Of a stretch of 64,000 nt of DNA, positions 8,661-16,612 are shown piece after piece. The position numbers and the translations under genes were made by a program. Location: assembly GCA_039889035.1 (NCBI GenBank), contig JBDQQY010000001.1:248001-312000 (forward strand), in the 5' to 3' direction. The notes under the pieces were generated by a model. The model made no database searches and was not told the origin of the DNA. It saw nothing but the letters and a program-made list of their open reading frames with translations. The stretch is from Plantactinospora sp039889035 (GTDB lineage Bacteria > Actinomycetota > Actinomycetes > Mycobacteriales > Micromonosporaceae). The first letter of the stretch is position 1. Each line of letters opens with the position of its first letter.

Positions 8661-9821
8661 ATGTCAGTGCGGCCTTCCGCCACACCGGACGCCGCGCCCA
8701 CCGGGCCCGACGACCCCGTCCGGACCATGCTCGACACGGCCGCCCTGCGCTACGCCCGGCGCGCCGCCGGTTCCTCGTCCCAGCGGCAAGCGGCGCTGGA
8801 GGAACTGGTGCGGCTCGCATTTCCGCTCGTCGACCGGCTCGCCCGGGTCTACCGGAACCGGGGAGAGCCGCTCGACGATCTCCGCCAGTCCGCGAACCTC
8901 GGCCTGATGCTGGCCATCGCCCGCTTCGACCCGGAGCGCGGTGCCTTCAGCGCCTATCTCATTGCCACGGTCACCGGTGAACTCAAGCGACACTTCCGGG
9001 ACCACACCTGGGGTGTGCACGTTCCCCGCCAGCTACAGGAACTGTCCCAGGAGTACCGGCGCAACTCCGCCGCCCTCACCCAACGGCTGGCCCGGCATCC
9101 CACCGAGGCCGAACTGGCCCGCGAGATCGGGGTCGATCCCGCCGTTCTCGCCGCGGTCCGGCAATCCGCCCAGGGGTACCGCCCCGCTTCCCTCGACGCC
9201 CCGGCACACGCGGCCGGGGACTCGGGCAGCACTCTGGCCGACCAGGTCGGCGAACCGGATTTGCGTCTCGACGCCGTCGACGACCGGCTCACCGTCCAGC
9301 GGCTGCTGGCCCAGTTGCCGGCCCGGGAACGGCGGATCCTGGCCCTGCGGTTCTACGGGAACCTGACCCAGGCGGAGATCGCCGAGCGTTGCGGCATCTC
9401 CCAGATGCACGTCTCCCGGCTGTTGTCCCGGGCTCTGGCCTGGCTGCGGACGGCGTTGCTCTCCGAGAACGCGCCGGCGTGGGCCGGACACCGGCCGGAC
9501 CCGGACCTCGTCCCGCTGTGGTTGCGCCACCGGGTCGAGGACGGCACGGCCGTCGTCTCGGTGAGTGGCGAGGTCGACCACGATGTCGCCGGCCAGCTCC
9601 GCGACGCCCTGCTCGCGGTCGTCGCGGAGGAGGGCGTCAGCCGGCTTCAGGTTGACCTCTCCCATGTGCCGCTGATCGACGCGGCGGGCATGGCCGCGCT
9701 ACTCACCGGCTACGAGGCCAGTCGCGCCGCCAGGAAGGGCTTCGCCGTCACCGGCGCCCCGCCGTTCGTGGCCCGGGTCCTGCGACTCTCCGGCCTGACG
9801 CCACTGCTCCGTGACCGGTGA
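8661..9821 (+). CDS. SigB/SigF/SigG-family RNA polymerase sigma factor with C-terminal STAS domain
   Basis: This 386-residue protein is a group 3 sigma factor. Region 2 spans about residues 70-115 (DDLRQSANLGLMLAIARFDP), region 3 follows (RHPTEAELAREIGVD), and the region 4 helix-turn-helix TQAEIAERCGISQMHVSRLL is at ~235-255. Family members usually end near residue 265. Here a linker (~265-285) leads into a complete STAS domain (~290-386). Its acceptor motif is IDAAGM (Asp340-Ala341), so the phosphorylated serine is missing. A built-in antagonist-like domain could bind the anti-sigma kinase in cis or hold the sigma factor in a complex. The gene sits between the free STAS gene and the STAS-kinase gene. 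Confidence 0.88.
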   Translation: MSVRPSATPDAAPTGPDDPVRTMLDTAALRYARRAAGSSSQRQAALEELVRLAFPLVDRLARVYRNRGEPLDDLRQSANLGLMLAIARFDPERGAFSAYLIATVTGELKRHFRDHTWGVHVPRQLQELSQEYRRNSAALTQRLARHPTEAELAREIGVDPAVLAAVRQSAQGYRPASLDAPAHAAGDSGSTLADQVGEPDLRLDAVDDRLTVQRLLAQLPARERRILALRFYGNLTQAEIAERCGISQMHVSRLLSRALAWLRTALLSENAPAWAGHRPDPDLVPLWLRHRVEDGTAVVSVSGEVDHDVAGQLRDALLAVVAEEGVSRLQVDLSHVPLIDAAGMAALLTGYEASRAARKGFAVTGAPPFVARVLRLSGLTPLLRDR

Positions 9822-9932
9822 ACCCCCTTGGACCTCCCCGTGTGCCGCGTCGTGGCTGCCAGGAAGGCGCCAGGCCCCTCCCGGTGGTCGGCAGGGTGTG
9901 CGAACCGGATCGACTGCGGCGAGAATCGGCGG

Positions 9933-10658
9933 ATGGACGCTGCCCTGCGGTGCGACGTCGAGCAGGTCGGGACAGCAACGGTGGTCCACTTCGCCGGCGA
10001 GTTGACGCTGGGGACGGCGATCTCGGTCCGGCTCAAGCTACTGAGCTGTCTGGCGGAGCAACCCGACGCGCTGGTGGTTGACCTCACCTTGCTGACCGTC
10101 GTGGACGGCACGGCGCTGTCGGTGTTCACCGTGGTGGCATGCCAGGCGTCCCTCTGGCCGGATACGCCGCTGTCGCTGTGCGCCCCCAATTCCGCCACCG
10201 CCGAGATGCTGGCCAGTGGCGCGTACGGCCCGCTGCGCATTTTCGATTCCGTCGCCTCCGCCCTGACGGCCGAGCCCGACCATCCGGGGCCCTCGATCAG
10301 CGAGGTCCTGCTACCGGTAGGTGGAGCGGCCCGCCGAGCCCGACATCTCGTCACCGAGTCCTGCCTGCGGTGGGATCTTCCGGATCTGGTCGGCCCGGCG
10401 AACATCGTGGCGACAGAACTGGTCGCCAACGCGATCACCCACGCACGGACGATGATCGACCTCAGCATCTCCCTGCGCCGGTACCTGCTGGTCGCGGTAC
10501 GCGACGGCAGCGTCGCTCACCCCCGGCTGGCCGTGACCTCCTCCCCGCTGGAGCCGGCAACCGGACGCGGTCTGCTGCTCGTCGACAGGATCGCGCGCCG
10601 GTGGGGAAGTCTGCCCGTCGACGGCGGAAAGGTGGTGTGGGCGGCCCTCGAACGGTAG
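9933..10658 (+). CDS. STAS-HATPase fusion, anti-sigma factor serine kinase
   Basis: ATG 9933 gives 241 residues. Residues 1-~100 form a degenerate STAS domain in which the acceptor motif reads VVDGTALS (Asp58-Gly59), so it has no phosphoacceptor serine. Residues ~120-240 are a GHKL ATPase of the SpoIIAB/RsbW type. The N-box ATELVANAITHA carries Glu162 and Asn166, and VRDGS and the late GRGLLLVDRIARRWG segment are also present. The protein is probably the kinase/anti-sigma partner of the fused sigma factor upstream. An upstream TTG (9828) would add 35 residues that do not look like this family, so I rejected it. Confidence 0.8.
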   Translation: MDAALRCDVEQVGTATVVHFAGELTLGTAISVRLKLLSCLAEQPDALVVDLTLLTVVDGTALSVFTVVACQASLWPDTPLSLCAPNSATAEMLASGAYGPLRIFDSVASALTAEPDHPGPSISEVLLPVGGAARRARHLVTESCLRWDLPDLVGPANIVATELVANAITHARTMIDLSISLRRYLLVAVRDGSVAHPRLAVTSSPLEPATGRGLLLVDRIARRWGSLPVDGGKVVWAALER

Positions 10659-10681
10659 GCGGGCGGGCGCCTCCGAGTCGT

Positions 10682-10701
10682 GCCGGGGCCGGTACCCCGG
10701 C
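10682..10701 (+). terminator. Hairpin after the STAS-kinase gene
   Basis: GCCGGGG and CCCCGGC form a 7-bp GC-only stem with a 6-base loop, starting 24 bases past the stop codon. There is no T-run, which is normal for high-GC actinobacteria. Confidence 0.4.
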
Positions 10702-10792
10702 TGCGCCCGGCAGCCCCGACCCGAATTCTTTTCGATCCGTCACCGGAGTCCATCGAGGAAGGGGCGGCCAGCAGGTCAGTCGGTCCGGAGTG

Positions 10793-10816
10793 GTTTAGGG
10801 CGTTCTCGGCGGGTAC
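10793..10816 (+). promoter_or_regulatory. SigB/SigF-type promoter of the ferritin-like gene
   Basis: GTTT (10793-10796), 14 bases, then GGGTAC (10811-10816) matches the actinobacterial SigB/SigF promoter pattern (GTTT-N14-17-GGGTAY). It lies 33 bases upstream of the ferritin-like start codon and directly downstream of the sigma/antagonist/kinase genes. The simplest inference is that the adjacent sigma factor reads this promoter. Confidence 0.6.
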
Positions 10817-10849
10817 TGGGGGGCTCAACCGACGCGAGGCGAGGTAATT

Positions 10850-12064
10850 ATGACCTTCAACCCCCTGACCGAACCGGGAATCCCACTGGACCAACAGCTC
10901 AGGAACTGGCGCGAACTGGACGTCGAGCCGCTGGACCCGGACGGCACGGACCCGTACACCCGGTGCCGGGTCATCGTCATGAACGGCATCGAGATCGAGT
11001 CGATCATGTTCAGCCACCATCTGGCCCGCACCTGCCCGGACCCGGAGGTGAAGCGGCAGCTCGCGTACACCAGGTACATCGAGGCGCAGCAGCAGAAGGT
11101 CGTCAACTGGCTGCTGCCGCCGATCGCCAGCACGCTGGAGACCACCATCGCGTACGAGCAGGTGGCGGTCGACCTGACCGCCTGGATCGCCCGGATGGAG
11201 CCCGACCCGTACCTGAAGCAGGCGTACCAGTTCGGGGTGCTGGAGGACTTCGACCACCTGTACCGGTACGCCAACCTGTTCGAGATGGTCGAACGGCGCA
11301 AGGCGGAGAAGGTGGTGGACGGGCTGACCGAGGTGATGCCCGGGCGGCCGACCAAGGCCCACCACCGGCACCCGCACGACAACGTGCGCGACCCGTACGA
11401 CCGGCACACCGTCGACCCGCTGTCCAGGCTGCACGCCCTCACCGTGATGTCGGCCGAGCAGCAGACGATGAACTTCTACATGAACGTCGGGCCGCAGTAC
11501 ATGGAGCCGATCGCCCGGCAGCTCTACGTCGAGATAGGCATGATCGAACAGGAGCACGTGACCCACTACGAGTCGCTGGTGGATCCCGGGGAGACCTGGT
11601 GGGAGCGGCTGGTCACCCACGAGTACAACGAGGTGTACCTGTACCACTCCTTCATGACGCAGGAACCGGATCCGAGAGTCCGGGCGATCTGGGAGCTGCA
11701 CCTGAACATGGAACTGGCGCAGTTGCGGCTCGCCTGCGACCTGATGCGCCGCTTCGACGGCCGGGATCCGGCCGAGGTGCTGCCGGCGAAGCTTCCCGCC
11801 CCGGTGACCTTCGAGCCGAACAAGGAATATCTGCGGCACCTGCTGGACACGCAGATCGACCTGACCACGCTGGGTGCCGGCTACGTCCGCGACGCGCACG
11901 AGCGGTTCGAGAAGTTGCAGGAACAGATCCACGGCGGGGCGGAGCCGGCCAGCGAACAGGTGATCGACATGCACCGGGAACGCTTCGGCGACGAGTACCG
12001 GATCGAGACCGAGGGCCCGCATCCGGTGGAGTCGCTGCGCCGGCCCGAGGAGCGTGACCGGTGA
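10850..12064 (+). CDS. Ferritin-like (rubrerythrin-like) helical protein of unknown function
   Basis: The 404-residue protein is almost entirely helical. It has acidic/His residues spaced as in diiron four-helix bundles: EIESIMFSHHLA near 45-55, SAEQQTMNF near 205, the ExxH in MIEQEHVTHYESL near 232 and a further HEYNEVYLYH near 255. This suggests a ferritin-superfamily fold, possibly a diiron oxidase or a metal/peroxide-handling protein. The gene has a SigB/SigF-type promoter, so a stress role is likely. A second short gene overlaps its stop codon by four bases (GTGA). No specific family name can be given with certainty. Confidence 0.6.
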   Translation: MTFNPLTEPGIPLDQQLRNWRELDVEPLDPDGTDPYTRCRVIVMNGIEIESIMFSHHLARTCPDPEVKRQLAYTRYIEAQQQKVVNWLLPPIASTLETTIAYEQVAVDLTAWIARMEPDPYLKQAYQFGVLEDFDHLYRYANLFEMVERRKAEKVVDGLTEVMPGRPTKAHHRHPHDNVRDPYDRHTVDPLSRLHALTVMSAEQQTMNFYMNVGPQYMEPIARQLYVEIGMIEQEHVTHYESLVDPGETWWERLVTHEYNEVYLYHSFMTQEPDPRVRAIWELHLNMELAQLRLACDLMRRFDGRDPAEVLPAKLPAPVTFEPNKEYLRHLLDTQIDLTTLGAGYVRDAHERFEKLQEQIHGGAEPASEQVIDMHRERFGDEYRIETEGPHPVESLRRPEERDR

Positions 12065-12293
12065 CCGCCGACGGGGTCGACGGCGCGACCGACGGGACGC
12101 ACGTCGTCGACCTGCCGCGCAGCCCGCGCGGCGGCTGGTGGCGCTCGCCGCGGCGGTCCGGGCCGCCGAGGCGGTCGCGCCGACCCGGCCGCATCCCGGG
12201 GTGGAATCGGCCACCGCGAACCTGCTGCTCGGTCCGCCCGTCGCGGTCGTCGACGCGGTCCGCGACGCGACCCGTGACGCGACCCGTGACTGA
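12061..12293 (+). pseudogene. Small frameshifted gene coupled to the ferritin-like gene
   Basis: GTG 12061 overlaps the stop of the ferritin-like gene (GTGA). The first ~25 codons have normal codon use and read TADGVDGATDGTHVVDLPRS. At about 12125-12140 the coding signal moves to another frame, which reads RRLVALAAAVRAAEAVAP and continues with natural composition to a TGA at 12291-12293. The two halves would make a ~77-residue protein with one frame change. Either the gene is newly broken, there is a sequencing error, or the shift is programmed. The product is not recognised. Confidence 0.5.
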
Positions 12294-12450
12294 GCCTTCT
12301 TCAACCTGAACAGCGCGGCGCTCACGCACCGTGTCCGACCATCCGATCCGCCGGACCGCACGCGGAGGTGGGGAAAGGTTCACCGAACGAGCGTCCGGCG
12401 GTGGCGCGTCTGCCGGGCGGGAACCGCAATGGTCACGGCAGGATGAGACG

Positions 12451-12915
12451 GTGGTTACCCAGAGGCAAGGTTCCGGTACGTCGGGTCGGACGGTGCCGGC
12501 CGGCGCGCTGGTCGGCGTCGGGCTGATGGCGGCGGTCGACGAGATCGTCTTCCACCAACTGCTGGGTTGGCACCACTTCTACGACCGGTCCACCCCGGCG
12601 GTCGGGTTGTTCTCGGACGGGCTGCTGCACGCCGCCGAGTTGGTCGCGCTGGTCGCGGGCTTCTTCCTCCTCGCCGACCTGCGGCGGCACGGCCGGCTGG
12701 TCCGAGGTGCGGCATGGTCGGGGCTGTTCCTCGGGCTCGGCGGTTTCCAGCTCTTCGACGGCGTCGTCGACCACAAGCTGCTGCGGGTGCACCAGATCCG
12801 GTACGGCGTCGATCTGACCCCGTACGACCTGGCCTGGAATGCCGGCGCGGTGGTGCTGCTCGCGATCGGGATCGTGCTGCTGGTCCGGACCCGTCGACGG
12901 CGCGGACCCGGATGA
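12451..12915 (+). CDS. DUF2243 membrane protein
   Basis: GTG 12451 gives 154 residues with four predicted membrane helices. The DUF2243 signature is present, including VDEIVFHQLLGWHHFYD and LFDGVVDHKLLRVHQI. Conserved histidines at the membrane faces suggest metal or haem handling, but no function has been shown for the family that I can name. Its stop overlaps the start of a CtaG-like gene (ATGA), so the two are translationally coupled and probably act on the same process. Upstream in-frame codons read as low-complexity non-family sequence. Confidence 0.8.
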   Translation: MVTQRQGSGTSGRTVPAGALVGVGLMAAVDEIVFHQLLGWHHFYDRSTPAVGLFSDGLLHAAELVALVAGFFLLADLRRHGRLVRGAAWSGLFLGLGGFQLFDGVVDHKLLRVHQIRYGVDLTPYDLAWNAGAVVLLAIGIVLLVRTRRRRGPG

Positions 12916-13751
12916 CCGGCGGTGTGGCGCACTCGGCCGTGCCGGCGGGCGGAAGCGGTTGGCTGCCGGTCCTGGCGGTGCTCGCCGTCGGGGCCGGCTA
13001 CCTCGTCGGCGCCGCCCGGGCCCGGCAGACGGCCTCCGGCTGGGGAGGTCGGCGGATCGCGGCCTTCCTCACCGGCGTCCTGCTGGTGGCCGTCGCACTC
13101 TGGCCGGGGCTGACCGCCCGGGCCCACCACGACCTCCGGATCCACATGGTGCAGCACCTGCTGGTCGGGATGTACGCACCGCTGCTGCTCGTCTGCGGCA
13201 GGCCGGTCACCCTCGTCCTGCGGAGCCTGCCGGCCCGGTCCCGCAGGCGGGTGGCCGGGGCTTTCCGGAGCCGGGCCGCGCACCTGTTCGGACATCCGGC
13301 CACCGCCCTGGTCCTCAACACGGGTGGCCTCTACCTGCTCTACCTGACTCCGCTGTACGGGTTCACGCAGGCGAGCCCGGGCCGGCACCTCGCGGTGCAG
13401 GTACACCTGCTGCTCGCCGGCTACCTGTTGACCTGGTCGATCGCCGGCCCCGACCCGGCGCCCCGGCGCGCCCGGCTGGCGGTACGCACCGCCGTACTGG
13501 TCGTCGCCGCAGGCGCGCACGCGGTGCTGGCGAAACTGCTCTACGCGTACCCGGACCGCTGGCCGCCGGATGCGGGAGCGGGTACCGGCGACATCGAGGA
13601 CGCCGCCCGGTTGATGTACTACGGCGGCGACCTCGCCGAAGTGAGCCTGGCCGTGCTCCTCTTCGCCGCCTGGTACCGGCGCCGGGGCCGGCGGGGTCGC
13701 GCGCCGGCCCCGCCGGCCACCGCCGGCCGGCACGCCGCCGAACCGGCATGA
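12912..13751 (+). CDS. CtaG-type cytochrome c oxidase assembly protein
   Basis: The 279-residue integral membrane protein has about seven hydrophobic helices. It carries the caa3-CtaG family pattern, with HDLRIHMVQHLLVGMYAPLL near residues 75-95 and histidines in the later helices (AVQVHLLLAGYLLTW). The family helps deliver copper to cytochrome c oxidase. It starts within the stop of the DUF2243 gene, giving a two-gene unit. The C-terminus is Arg/Ala/Pro-rich and probably cytoplasmic. No oxidase subunit genes are in the window. Confidence 0.82.
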   Translation: MTGGVAHSAVPAGGSGWLPVLAVLAVGAGYLVGAARARQTASGWGGRRIAAFLTGVLLVAVALWPGLTARAHHDLRIHMVQHLLVGMYAPLLLVCGRPVTLVLRSLPARSRRRVAGAFRSRAAHLFGHPATALVLNTGGLYLLYLTPLYGFTQASPGRHLAVQVHLLLAGYLLTWSIAGPDPAPRRARLAVRTAVLVVAAGAHAVLAKLLYAYPDRWPPDAGAGTGDIEDAARLMYYGGDLAEVSLAVLLFAAWYRRRGRRGRAPAPPATAGRHAAEPA

Positions 13752-13919
13752 CCGCAGCCTTCCGGGCACTTTCCGGCCGCAGCCGGCGAGGGTTTCACTC
13801 CGGCGCCGGACCCGGAGGTTTCGGAGCGACGGGGCCGGGAAGGGACAGCGACTACGTCGCGGAGACCGGCGACTGCTCCCGCGCGGGCACGCGGGTGCCG
13901 GAGGCGGAGGGAGTCGACG

Positions 13920-14633
13920 ATGACGATCCCACCGCCGCCCCGGGTGTCCCGGCCGGTGATGTACCACCGGTGGAACTGGATCACCTTCCTCCACTGGCGG
14001 TATCCCCCGGAGGTCATCCAGCCGAAGCTTCCGGCCGGGCTCAGCGTGCAGACCCGGGACGGGGCGGCGTGGGTCGGACTGACCCCGTTCCTCATGCAGG
14101 GTGTCCGGGCGCCCGGAGTTCCGGCGGTACCCTGGCTCTCCGAGTTCCCCGAGACCAACGTCCGCACCTACGTCCGGGACCGGCGCGGACGCGACGGAAT
14201 CTGGTTCTTCTCCCTCGACGCCGCAAGGCTGCCGGCCGTGCTCGCCGCCAGGGCCGGTTACGCGCTGCCCTACTACTGGTCCGACATGCGGGTACGGGTC
14301 GACGACGCCCTCGTCAGCTACCGGTGCCGGCGCCGCTGGCCGGGCCCGACCGGGCTGCGCGCCGACGCGGAGGTCCGGCTGGGCCCGCCGCTGGACCGTC
14401 CCGAAGACGACTTGGCCCAGTTCCTGACCGCCCGCTACCGGTTGTTCACGGTCGTCGCCGGTCGGCTCGTCACCGCCGAAGTCGAGCATCCACCGTGGCC
14501 GCTGCACCGGGCGGACCTGCGGCACCTGGACCAGGACCTGCTCACCGGGGCCGGCCTGCCGGCGCAGCCGGGCGATCCCCTGGTGCACGCATCCCCCGGC
14601 GTCCCGGTACGGGTGAGCTGGTGGCACCGCTGA
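13920..14633 (+). CDS. DUF2071 (YqjF-like) protein
   Basis: This 237-residue protein matches DUF2071. The N-terminal segment VMYHRWNWITFLHWRYPPE and the later LPYYWSDMRVR are family landmarks. Relatives are soluble proteins of acetoacetate-decarboxylase-like fold and unknown biochemical role. The ATG follows GGCGGAGGGAG at a good distance. About 170 bases separate it from the CtaG-like gene, so it is probably transcribed on its own. It converges with the gene at 14687-15364. Confidence 0.8.
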   Translation: MTIPPPPRVSRPVMYHRWNWITFLHWRYPPEVIQPKLPAGLSVQTRDGAAWVGLTPFLMQGVRAPGVPAVPWLSEFPETNVRTYVRDRRGRDGIWFFSLDAARLPAVLAARAGYALPYYWSDMRVRVDDALVSYRCRRRWPGPTGLRADAEVRLGPPLDRPEDDLAQFLTARYRLFTVVAGRLVTAEVEHPPWPLHRADLRHLDQDLLTGAGLPAQPGDPLVHASPGVPVRVSWWHR

Positions 14634-14686
14634 GCGTACGCCGGTCCGCTGGCTGAGCCGGTACGGGCGAGCGACGGACCTCCCGG

Positions 14687-15364
14687 TCACGGGCGAGGCT
14701 GGGTACGCCGCCACGACCGCCGGTCGCACCGGCGCGCCACCGGGGTCCAGCCGGCCAGGTAGGCGGCGATCTGCTCGTCGGTCCAGCCGTGGCTGGCCCG
14801 CAGACCACGGGCGATGGTGGCGAGGTACGCCGGTGCCGGCGGGTTCGGCCGGACGTCCCCGGCCCGCCACGGCGCGGTGAGGGTGAGCACCGGATGCCCG
14901 TCGAGGATTCCGGCGCAGACCACCGTCTCGTACCGGCCCGGGCCGGTGCTTGCCCGGCCGGCGGCGACCGCGGCGGCGATCAGGTCCAGCGGACCGCTCG
15001 GCAACCGGTGCATCTCCTGCGCGGCGACGTCCGCGAACTGGTCGGCGGAGAGCAGGTACGCCCGCGCCGCGACCACACCGGGCAGCCCCGGGTCGTAGAA
15101 GGCCATCCCACCGGACCAGGTCCGTGACTCGAGCGCGAAGTAGAGACCGCCGGCGAGCAGGACCGGTCGATCGTCCCGGGGCGGACTGCTGTCCCGGCAC
15201 CCCGGATGGTCCCGGTGACCGCCCACCGGCCGGCCGCCACCGAGATAGCAGCGGAACCGGTCGGCAGCCAGGTTCGACCCGTACGCGGCGTACCAGACCG
15301 GGTCGAGGCCGGTTACCGGGTCGCCGGGGCGGTGGCTGATCGGGATCGGTTCGGGTACGGCCAT
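14687..15364 (-). CDS. Gamma-glutamylcyclotransferase-like protein
   Basis: The 225-residue protein opens with WYAAYGSNLAADRF, the YGSNL substrate-loop motif of the gamma-glutamylcyclotransferase (AIG2/GGCT) fold. The fold acts on gamma-glutamyl amines and amino acids. Similar Streptomyces proteins have sometimes been labelled histone deacetylases, which this sequence does not support. The C-terminal part (SHGWTDEQIAAYLAGW) is a short helical extension. It lies downstream of the ABC operon on the same strand, separated by a hairpin. Confidence 0.65.
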   Translation of the reverse strand: MAVPEPIPISHRPGDPVTGLDPVWYAAYGSNLAADRFRCYLGGGRPVGGHRDHPGCRDSSPPRDDRPVLLAGGLYFALESRTWSGGMAFYDPGLPGVVAARAYLLSADQFADVAAQEMHRLPSGPLDLIAAAVAAGRASTGPGRYETVVCAGILDGHPVLTLTAPWRAGDVRPNPPAPAYLATIARGLRASHGWTDEQIAAYLAGWTPVARRCDRRSWRRTQPRP

Positions 15365-15453
15365 GAACCATCATCCGCCCACCGCCTGGTGGGCCGCGAA
15401 CGGCGACGGCTCGGCACCCACCCGGTGCGACCGGGCCGACGACGGGGGGCATC

Positions 15454-15470
15454 CCGGGCCGCCGGCCCGG
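15454..15470 (-). terminator. Hairpin after the Fbp/Afu-type ABC operon
   Basis: CCGGGCC and GGCCCGG form a 7-bp stem with a 3-base loop, 12 bases past the stop codon of the ATPase gene. The compact GC stem fits an actinobacterial terminator. Confidence 0.45.
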
Positions 15471-15481
15471 TCGGCCGCCCG

Positions 15482-16612
15482 TCAGTCCCGGGTCAGCAGG
15501 TAGGCCCGATCCGGGTCGATCCGCAGGTTGACGCTGGTGCCCTCGGCGAGAGCCTCCCGGGGATCGGCGCCGGGGTCGGTCACGGTCAACGTGCCGCTGG
15601 TGGTCTCGATCTCGTAGTCCACGGCCGGTCCGTGGAACGTCGAGCGGAGCACCACGCCGATGCCGGTCCCGCCGTCGGTGACCGGCGTCAGCTTCATGGT
15701 CTCCGGTCGGGCCATCAGGTAGGTGTTGTCGTCGTTCGCCGACACCCCCGGGTGGGCCGCCGCGGTCAACCGCTGCCCGAGGGCGTGCACCACGGCCCTG
15801 CCGTCGCTGACACTCTCCGGCAGCACCTCGATGAAGTTGGCCCGCCCGATGAAGTCCGCGACGAAGACGCTCGCCGGGCGCAGGTAGATCTCCCCCGGCT
15901 CGGCCACCTGCTCGACCCGTCCCCGGTTCATCACCACGATCCGGTCCGACATGCTCATCGCCTCGTCCTGGTCGTGGGTGACGTAGATGCTGGTGATCCC
16001 GAACATCCGCTGGATGCGCCGGATCTCCGCGCGCATCGAGCCCCGCAGCTTGGCATCCAGATTGGACAGTGGCTCGTCGAAGAGCAGCACCTTCGGCTGC
16101 ACGACCAGCGCCCTGGCCAGGGCGACCCGCTGCTGCTGGCCGCCGGAGAGTTCGTGCGGGCTCCGATCCTCCAGACCGACCAGATTCATACTGGTCAGCG
16201 CCATCCGCATGCTGGTGGCGACCTCCTCCCGGCTACGTCGCCGCAGCCTGAGCCCGTACGCGATGTTCTCGCCGACCGTGAGGTGCGGAAAGAGCGCGTA
16301 GCTCTGGAACACCATCGCCATCGGACGCCGCTGCGGTGGCATCGAGTCGATCACCTTGTCGTCGAGCCGGATCTGTCCGCTGGTGGCGTCCTCGAAGCCT
16401 GCGACCATCCGCAGCGTGGTGGTCTTGCCGCACCCGGACGGCCCGAGCAGCGTGATGAACTCGCCCGGGGCGACGTCGAGGCCGACCGCGTCGACGGCGG
16501 TGACCATGCCGGTACGGCTGGCGAACGTCTTGGTCAACGCCTCCAGGCGCAGGCGTCCGGTGCCGGCACCGGCGGACGCGGCGACGGCCAGGTCGGGCAC
16601 CACTACGGTCAT
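15482..16612 (-). CDS. ABC importer ATP-binding subunit (Fbp/Pot type)
   Basis: This 376-residue ATPase has Walker A LLGPSGCGKTTTLR, Q-loop MVFQSYALFPHLTV, signature LSGGQQQRVALARAL, Walker B VLLFDEPLSNLD and H-loop YVTHD. A ~110-residue C-terminal TOBE-like regulatory domain follows, as in FbpC/PotA/MalK. ATG 16612 overlaps the stop of the permease gene (ATGA). It powers the importer made with the two upstream genes. The substrate is most likely ferric iron or a small phosphorylated/organic anion; the sequence does not decide between them. Confidence 0.9.
   Translation of the reverse strand: MTVVVPDLAVAASAGAGTGRLRLEALTKTFASRTGMVTAVDAVGLDVAPGEFITLLGPSGCGKTTTLRMVAGFEDATSGQIRLDDKVIDSMPPQRRPMAMVFQSYALFPHLTVGENIAYGLRLRRRSREEVATSMRMALTSMNLVGLEDRSPHELSGGQQQRVALARALVVQPKVLLFDEPLSNLDAKLRGSMRAEIRRIQRMFGITSIYVTHDQDEAMSMSDRIVVMNRGRVEQVAEPGEIYLRPASVFVADFIGRANFIEVLPESVSDGRAVVHALGQRLTAAAHPGVSANDDNTYLMARPETMKLTPVTDGGTGIGVVLRSTFHGPAVDYEIETTSGTLTVTDPGADPREALAEGTSVNLRIDPDRAYLLTRD

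Noticed and set aside
9828..9932. An N-terminal extension of the STAS-kinase protein from TTG 9828
   Set aside because: The extra 35 residues do not resemble STAS proteins and the TTG lacks a ribosome-binding site.
12054..12130. GTG 12054 as the true start of the small gene after the ferritin-like gene
   Set aside because: The first 25 codons in that frame are an Arg-rich run with unusual third positions. The frame from 12061 has normal codon use there.
12579..15452. A 957-codon minus-strand frame spanning four plus-strand or shifted genes
   Set aside because: It crosses the DUF2243, CtaG-like and DUF2071 genes and a different real minus-strand gene. It is low-complexity Arg/Pro/Gly text.
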